DNA from: Chryseolinea soli
Lineage (GTDB): Bacteria; Bacteroidota; Bacteroidia; Cytophagales; Cyclobacteriaceae
Direction of reading: 5' to 3'
DNA: 64,000 nucleotides
Assembly: GCF_003589925.1 (NCBI RefSeq)
Contig: NZ_CP032382.1
Span: forward strand, 6,014,001-6,078,000
Part shown: positions 58,745 through 64,000 of the stretch, piece by piece
Layout: every line of letters starts with the position of its first letter
Numbering within the stretch: the first letter of the stretch is position 1
The notes under the pieces: generated by a model
Told to the model about the DNA's origin: nothing
What the model saw: the letters and a program-made list of their open reading frames with translations, nothing else
Databases searched by the model: none
Translations under genes and position numbers: made by a program

Positions 58745-61432
58745 ATGTTTGACCTTGAGAAGGCGATAGAACAATGGCTCAAGTCCTTTCGAAAGCACCA
58801 GGCTTTTGATCATGGGGCTATGCGTGAAATGGAACTGCACCTGCGCGATCACATCGAGGATCTGATTGCCGGCGGCCACAGCGAACAGGAGGCCTTTAAA
58901 CTTGCTGTAGCAGAATTTGGCGACATCAAGAGTGTGGCAGACGAGGACTTCCTGAATGTGAAACGAAAAACGACTTTGCGTTCCATCATCCATGCAGCGA
59001 TGATAAAGAACTATTATTTCACAGCCATCCGGCATTTTTTCAAACATCGGAATTACTTTTTGATCAACATCTCCGGGCTGACGATGGGGATGGCCTGTTT
59101 TATCATGATCGCCTTGTATGTAGCCAATGAGTTGAGCTATGACAGGTTCCATTCAAAGGCGAACCATATCTACCGGGTCAACACAAAGTTCACCAATCCA
59201 AACGGTTCGGGCGACCGGGCCGTGTGCCACTCGCCGCTGGCCAGAACGATGCTGAACACTTATCCCGAGGTGGAAAGTGCCACCCGCGTTTTGCGTATCG
59301 GCACGTTGCGTATCGGGACGCCGGATTCGGGGCGGGAGCATTATAGCGAGGACGGAATTCTTTACACGGATTCGACCTTTTTTGATGTCTTCGATTTTAA
59401 GCTGCTGAAAGGAAACCCGAAGACGGCGCTGGTGAAGCCGGCTTCGTTAGTGCTGACAGAAACCTATGCCAGAAAATATTTTGGCGATGAAGATCCCCTG
59501 GGCAAACAGATCACCGTCGAAGACGATGACCGCTTTTTTTATGTGGTGACCGGCGTCGTGGCGGATGTTCCGGCCAATTCGCACATCCAATTCGACATGC
59601 TGATTTCTCTGAGCACCAGCGAGCTTTGGAATAACGACAGTTGGATAGCCAGTACGGCGATGCATACCTATGTGATGCTGCGACCCGATGCCGATGCAAA
59701 AGCGTTGGAGAAGAAAATGCAGGATATGGTGTACAAATATCTGGGGCCGGAAATAGCGCACTATTCAGGTCTCACGATGGCGCAATGGGAGAAGGCGGGA
59801 GGCTATACCGGCTATTACCTGATCCCTTTGAAGGATATTCATCTTCACTCCACCAGTACAGAGGAACTGGAGCCCGGCGGCAGAATTTCCTACCTCATCA
59901 TTTATGCGTTGATTGCCCTCATCATCTTATTCATTGCCATCTTCAATTTTGTGAACATGGCAACGGCGCAGTCGGCCCTTCGAGCAAAAGAAGTCGGTGT
60001 AAGAAAGGTGGTAGGGTCTACGCGGGGTGGACTGATTTTTCAGTTCATCCTGGAGTCGGTCATTGTTTCGGCGTTCGCGGCGCTTGTGGCGGGTATTTTA
60101 GTGACGTGGCTCAGTCCCTTGTTCACCGGCTTGGTGGGCAAACAGCTTGCCTTCGGTATCGCTTCGCATTACGTGGGACTATTGTCACTGGTAGCGCTGG
60201 CCGTAATCGTCGGGCTTCTGGCGGGTTCCTATCCCGCGTTTGTACTTTCTTCCATTCTACCGATCGACGTGCTGAAGGGCACACTCCACAAAGGAACCAG
60301 AACGGGATGGGTGCGGAACTTTCTGATCGTGGTTCAGTTCACTGCATCGATGGTCATCATCATCGCTACGATGGTGGTGTATCAACAACTTGATTTCATG
60401 CTCACCCGGAACCTGGGGTTCAACAAGGACAACATTCTCGTGATCCAAAGACCCGATGTTTTGAAGGAAGGACAGGAGGCTTTCAAAAATGCCCTGCTGG
60501 CCAATCCTAACATCAGCGCGGTGGCGCATTCAAACACCCTTCCCGGAAAACTCTATCCCCAAAGGTCATATCGGCTAAAAGGCAATGCTGAAAGCTTTGT
60601 GTTCAAGTTCAATCACGTGAGCCATACGTTTCGGGAAGTGATGGGGTTGGAGATGGTGGCAGGCCGATTCTTTTCAAAAGAACACCGCATGGATTCCAGC
60701 GCAGTCGTCATCAACGAAGCAGCCGCGAAAGCCTTTGGGTTTGAGAACCCCATCGGCCAACAGTTGACCTCACCCTGGCACGGCGGTGACCTGGTGACTA
60801 TCATTGGTGTGGTGAAGGATTTTAATTTTGAGTCCCTTCATAACAAAATAGAACCCATCGCATTCGAACTCATGCCCGAAAATTCAAATCAGGGTGGCTT
60901 CATCACCGTCAGCATGAGCCGTGATGAGAACGTCCGGGAGACCGTTCAGTTTATCGAAAGCACGTGGGCACAACACTCCAACGAAAAGCTTTTCGAGGCT
61001 TTCTTCTTTGACAACGACTACGAAAAACTTTATCGATCCGAAATTGCCACGGGGAAAGTATTGCTCGTGTTTGCTTCGCTCTCCATCTTCATCGCTTGCC
61101 TGGGCCTCGTGGCGCTTCTTGCCTATACGGTCGCTATTCGGAAAAAAGAAATTGGTGTGCGCAAAATTCTGGGCGCGGGAATGGGGAGCTTGGTCAATCT
61201 GCTCTCCGCTGAGGTGGTGAAATTGATTGTGATTGCTGCTTTTGTGGCGTGGCCGCTGGCCTATATGGGTGCCCGATACTGGCTTCAGAATTTTGTTGAT
61301 CAAATCGAAATCAAACCTTGGTTGTATCTGTCGGCTACGGGTGTGGTGGTGCTGATTTGTGGGTTGGCGGTTAGCTTGCAAGTGATGAAGGCGGCAGGGG
61401 AGAATCCTGTGCATTCGCTTAGGCAGGAGTAA
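58745..61432 (+). CDS. MacB/FtsX-type ABC transporter permease with prefix domain
   Basis: 895 residues. Residues 1-75 form a prefix domain, EMELHLRDHIEDLIAGGHSEQEAFKLAVAEFG, of a type different from the permease at 40957-43596. Two FtsX/MacB halves follow; first helix near residue 100 (YFLINISGLTMGMACFIMIALYV), periplasmic domains, and helix triplets near 375-500 and 770-890. No ATPase is adjacent. Operon with padR2. Likely an efflux or lipoprotein/lipid transport component; cargo unknown. Confidence 0.93.
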   Translation: MFDLEKAIEQWLKSFRKHQAFDHGAMREMELHLRDHIEDLIAGGHSEQEAFKLAVAEFGDIKSVADEDFLNVKRKTTLRSIIHAAMIKNYYFTAIRHFFKHRNYFLINISGLTMGMACFIMIALYVANELSYDRFHSKANHIYRVNTKFTNPNGSGDRAVCHSPLARTMLNTYPEVESATRVLRIGTLRIGTPDSGREHYSEDGILYTDSTFFDVFDFKLLKGNPKTALVKPASLVLTETYARKYFGDEDPLGKQITVEDDDRFFYVVTGVVADVPANSHIQFDMLISLSTSELWNNDSWIASTAMHTYVMLRPDADAKALEKKMQDMVYKYLGPEIAHYSGLTMAQWEKAGGYTGYYLIPLKDIHLHSTSTEELEPGGRISYLIIYALIALIILFIAIFNFVNMATAQSALRAKEVGVRKVVGSTRGGLIFQFILESVIVSAFAALVAGILVTWLSPLFTGLVGKQLAFGIASHYVGLLSLVALAVIVGLLAGSYPAFVLSSILPIDVLKGTLHKGTRTGWVRNFLIVVQFTASMVIIIATMVVYQQLDFMLTRNLGFNKDNILVIQRPDVLKEGQEAFKNALLANPNISAVAHSNTLPGKLYPQRSYRLKGNAESFVFKFNHVSHTFREVMGLEMVAGRFFSKEHRMDSSAVVINEAAAKAFGFENPIGQQLTSPWHGGDLVTIIGVVKDFNFESLHNKIEPIAFELMPENSNQGGFITVSMSRDENVRETVQFIESTWAQHSNEKLFEAFFFDNDYEKLYRSEIATGKVLLVFASLSIFIACLGLVALLAYTVAIRKKEIGVRKILGAGMGSLVNLLSAEVVKLIVIAAFVAWPLAYMGARYWLQNFVDQIEIKPWLYLSATGVVVLICGLAVSLQVMKAAGENPVHSLRQE

Positions 61433-61641
61433 TTGGCGGTTAGCTTTTCAAGGCAAGGGAGGAAGAGCGGCCCTGCGTGTGGCACCTGACATACTTGTGG
61501 AGAGTTTAAGCTCAACGTTCGTTTTTGAACGTCCACGACCGCTGATGAACCGTTCCTCGATTGTTGGATGGAGGAGCGCTCGAAAAACAACGTTTTGTTT
61601 GGCAAGTTTTATGCCTCAAGGTTTCACAAAACGAGACCCTG

Positions 61642-62646
61642 ATGAAATCCATTGGAAAATTTATACTCCCGCTTGTCCTTGGGCTCTACACCATCTCCAG
61701 CCAAAGTCAAAGCCATCAAGACGCATTAAATAAAACCGGCACGTTACAACCCTTGCCTGCTTTGCAAGATTGGTTTCTTTCCACAGGAAATTGGCAAGAT
61801 GACCCACAGTTGTATGTTCGTGAATTTGGTACGGGGAAAGATACGGTCATTATGTTGCATGGCGGATGGGGTGGAGAACATAGCGAACTTCTGGATGCTG
61901 TAAATGAACTGTCACATCAGTATCATTTCATTTTTTACGACCAGCGGGGTTCACTGAGATCTCCTTTCCCGGACAGCCTCATTACATTCAATCAACACAT
62001 TGCAGACCTAGAACTCCTCAGAAAAGAATTGAAGATAAACAAACTTCATATCGTAGCGCATTCCATGGGTGCAGTTTTGGCGTGCGCCTATGCTTCGCAA
62101 TATTCACAGCATATAAAAAAGCTGACGTTATTGGCGCCTGCACCACTTAAAAACCCTTTACCAGAAGCGGATAAAGAGCTGCAACGCAAAGAGAATTCAG
62201 CTCAGCAGGCGTTCATGGAACGACCGGAGGTTATGCAGGAGATGAACAAGTACAATCTAAATAGAACAACTCCTGAACTTAGCTCTCTGGAAGCGACCAG
62301 TAAGTTTCGTATTCAATTCGCAAAGAGAATGCTGTATGACGTCAGCAAGTGGCCGTTGTTAATGGGTGGTAGAGCTTTGTTCAAAGGTCAGGTGTTTGAA
62401 CTGACGGCCCGAACCTATCCATCATCCGGGTGGGATTATTTTCAGCAGTTTAAACGTCAGGCGTATCCGGTCAGTATCATTATGGGCGATCATGATTTTT
62501 TAGATTTTGGTAATCACCTTACGAAGAAATGGGTCAGCGAAGTGCCCCGCATCAAACTGACGACCATTGAAAATGCCGGACATCTGATCTGGATCGATCA
62601 GCCGAAAGCATTTTCGAAAGAACTGCAGCAACATTTGCAGTTGTAG
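61642..62646 (+). CDS. Exported alpha/beta-hydrolase, proline iminopeptidase-like
   Basis: 334 residues from the ATG at 61642 (signal peptide MKSIGKFILPLVLGLYTISS); the longer 361-residue reading lacks a sensible N-terminus. Oxyanion loop MLHGGWGGEHSEL, nucleophile Ser in VAHSMGAVLACAYAS, Asp in IIMGDHDFLDFG and His in ENAGHLIW. The helical lid suits small-peptide or ester hydrolysis, resembling prolyl aminopeptidases (FYDQRGSLRSPFP). Periplasmic. Confidence 0.9.
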   Translation: MKSIGKFILPLVLGLYTISSQSQSHQDALNKTGTLQPLPALQDWFLSTGNWQDDPQLYVREFGTGKDTVIMLHGGWGGEHSELLDAVNELSHQYHFIFYDQRGSLRSPFPDSLITFNQHIADLELLRKELKINKLHIVAHSMGAVLACAYASQYSQHIKKLTLLAPAPLKNPLPEADKELQRKENSAQQAFMERPEVMQEMNKYNLNRTTPELSSLEATSKFRIQFAKRMLYDVSKWPLLMGGRALFKGQVFELTARTYPSSGWDYFQQFKRQAYPVSIIMGDHDFLDFGNHLTKKWVSEVPRIKLTTIENAGHLIWIDQPKAFSKELQQHLQL

Positions 62647-62758
62647 CTTGCCGGTTAGCCAAGAAGAGCAGTTGATCGTTTCGGTTAAGGCAGAATACAC
62701 CGGGCCGGGTGATCCTTCGAGGACAAACTTATCATAACTTGGTGTTTTGCACTTCCCC

Positions 62759-63637
62759 ATGAACATTTCCAAAATACAACCGGTCGGCCTGATCGTGGCT
62801 GTGATGCTTAGTGTCGGCTCATCGCCGACAACCGCTCAGCCGGTGACTTACCTTGTGGATAACACACACTCTTCGATCCAGTTTGCCGTGACGTTTATGA
62901 GCCTGACAGAAGTGTCGGGCCGGTTCGACCGGTTTTGCGGCAGCTTTGTGTTGAATGAGGCGGACATGCCAAAATCCAGGATCCTGCTTTTCATCGATGC
63001 TTCCAGCGTCAACACGGGCCTCGACATTCGCGATGGCGACTTGAGGAACGATTATTTCGAAGTAAAAAAATTCCCGATCATAGCCTTCAAGAGCAAATCG
63101 ATCCTCAAGTCCGGGGCGAAGCGATTTGAGGTGAAGGGAGATCTGGCCCTGCATGGCGTTGTTAAGGAGATGACCCTTCTGTTGGACATTTTGGGATCCG
63201 TGAATGGTGTGGATGGGAAAGAAATGGGATTGAAGTCGAAACCTTTTTCGCTCGCGCGGAAGGATTTCAATATCAGCCTGGGCAATACCGTTGGAGACAC
63301 GGTGACGGCAACGGCGCTGATCCGCGTGAGAACGTTTTACAAGGCGCGCGAAAATTTTCACAACCAGTTCCCCGCAGCGAGCGGCGCTTTGTCATTTCCA
63401 TTCGATGGGATCTACGCCGACGATAAATCAAATGCGCAGATCACGTTGACAAGCTACGCGGAAAATTTCTTTATCGCATTTGCCGATAAAGATTGGCGCT
63501 GGTTCAACCGGGTTTACCAGATCGGCGACAACCGGTTTAAACTGGAAAGCTTCAGCCATACGTTCGAGTTGACCCAGACCGGCCTTCGTTACATGAATCT
63601 TGACGAGAAGGAGGCAAAAATCTTTACCCGGAAATAG
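62759..63637 (+). CDS. YceI-domain protein with C-terminal extension
   Basis: 292 residues from the ATG at 62759; a TTG four codons earlier is not needed. Signal peptide ends TTAQ. YceI core (about residues 28-190): VTYLVDNTHSSIQFAV, SSVNTGLDIRDGDLRNDYFEV, and KPFSLARKDFNISLG, the lipocalin-like isoprenoid-binding fold. About 100 further residues (190-292) of beta-rich, uncharacterised sequence follow, ending FTRK. Periplasmic; role not known. A bidirectional terminator lies 69 bases downstream. Confidence 0.88.
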   Translation: MNISKIQPVGLIVAVMLSVGSSPTTAQPVTYLVDNTHSSIQFAVTFMSLTEVSGRFDRFCGSFVLNEADMPKSRILLFIDASSVNTGLDIRDGDLRNDYFEVKKFPIIAFKSKSILKSGAKRFEVKGDLALHGVVKEMTLLLDILGSVNGVDGKEMGLKSKPFSLARKDFNISLGNTVGDTVTATALIRVRTFYKARENFHNQFPAASGALSFPFDGIYADDKSNAQITLTSYAENFFIAFADKDWRWFNRVYQIGDNRFKLESFSHTFELTQTGLRYMNLDEKEAKIFTRK

Positions 63638-63706
63638 AGCCGGAAATCTTTTGGCGATTATTTCAGATCACTTTATCAGGAAGAAGGTGCCGGCAAGGCT
63701 GCAAAA

Positions 63707-63743
63707 AAAATCATCCGTTCAAAAAAACAGAACGGATGATTTT
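63707..63743. terminator. Bidirectional terminator
   Basis: AAAATCATCCGTT / AACGGATGATTTT, perfect 13-base arms with an 11-base loop, between the convergent YceI gene and the T9SS-cargo fragment. Confidence 0.9.
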
Positions 63744-63786
63744 TGTAACATGGGCTCCTATGCTGCAACGGCAATCAAAGTCTCTC

Positions 63787-64000
63787 TTACTTCAATACCA
63801 ACGTTTGGCGGTGTACACGTCCGTCGGGGCCCGCTACGTTAATGAAGTACAGGCCCTTTGGCGCCTGCGACAAGTCGGGTTGAATGATGACGGGTGCCGT
63901 CACGTCTTTTTGATAGATGGTTTTGCCAAAAAAGTCCGTGATCGTAAGTCGTGTCGACAGCTTGGCGCCATTGGTGCCGACCTCGATGCTCGGATTGCCC
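63787..64000 (-). CDS. C-terminal end of a type IX secretion cargo protein
   Basis: Minus-strand reading open from the right edge to TAA at 63787-63789, about 71 codons. It has the form of a type A sorting domain: NPSIEVGTNGAKLSTRLTIT, then DFFGKTIYQKDV, PDLSQAPKGLYFINV and HRQTLVLK at the end. This C-terminal signal directs proteins through the type IX system to the cell surface. The catalytic or binding part is outside the window. Confidence 0.85.
   Translation of the reverse strand, partial: GNPSIEVGTNGAKLSTRLTITDFFGKTIYQKDVTAPVIIQPDLSQAPKGLYFINVAGPDGRVHRQTLVLK

Noticed and set aside
1..64000. tRNA or rRNA genes, integrase, transposase or att sites
   Set aside because: None could be recognised by reading; a covariance-model scan would be needed to exclude a tRNA in the gaps.

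Overview
The window is chromosomal DNA from a member of the Bacteroidota, most likely the order Cytophagales (Chryseolinea/Ohtaekwangia-like; inferred from gene content, no search was run). The evidence is a parA-parB-DUF5683-dapB-lepB gene order, a GSCFA protein, a type IX secretion C-terminal sorting domain at the right edge, PadR plus prefix-domain ABC permease pairs, many lipoprotein signal peptides, and promoters of the TTTG-N19-TAnnTTTG type instead of sigma-70 boxes. No tRNA, rRNA, CRISPR array, integrase or transposase gene was recognised. Layout, left to right. 1-6.7 kb, all minus strand: a truncated GH116 glycosidase with a Tat signal, a small secreted protein, a GH29 fucosidase lipoprotein, a DUF255 thioredoxin-like protein and a GSCFA protein. 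6.8-8.7 kb: a NagB-like deaminase fused to a PIG-L deacetylase. 9.0-12.4 kb: a three-gene operon of circularly permuted ATP-grasp, alpha-E and transglutaminase proteins. 12.6-13.7 kb: rpsF-rpsR-rplI. 13.9-14.3 kb: two small membrane proteins. 14.5-21.1 kb: a planctomycete-style operon (cytochrome/DUF1549/DUF1553, DUF1501, Tat TIM-barrel, DUF2231-cytochrome-LRR). 21.3-25.4 kb: a VOC protein, a coiled-coil membrane protein, a methyltransferase, apaG and ung. 25.7-30.7 kb: lepB, dapB, DUF5683, parB and parA. 31.1-40.9 kb: a second VOC protein, a visibly damaged two-gene unit (one frameshift, one in-frame stop), an uncharacterised lipoprotein/helical-repeat pair, a DUF4269 protein, and an M48 protease with an outer-membrane protein and a lipoprotein. 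41-43.9 kb and 58.4-61.4 kb: two PadR regulator/ABC permease pairs. 44.3-48.8 kb: esterase, beta-propeller, hydrolase and DUF2264 genes. 49.0-53.5 kb: an RNA-repair operon. 53.6-64 kb: a secreted unknown, an M13 peptidase, RibD-type reductase, DinB, hydrolase and YceI proteins, and a T9SS cargo fragment. The most striking system is the operon at 49029-53544: Hen1 (RNA 3'-terminal 2'-O-methyltransferase), a DEDDh 3'-5' exonuclease, and full-length Pnkp (kinase, 2',3'-phosphatase, ligase). Hen1 and Pnkp are an established RNA-repair pair; the nuclease between them would add an end-trimming step and is the least described part. Other signals worth following are GGTATT inverted repeats upstream of both padR genes, a dispersed family of GGAGCCAG/CTGGCTCC intergenic inverted repeats, a terminator-like hairpin in the parA leader next to a DnaA box, likely leaderless transcripts for apaG and ung, and an Asp-to-Thr change at a catalytic position of the NagB-like domain.
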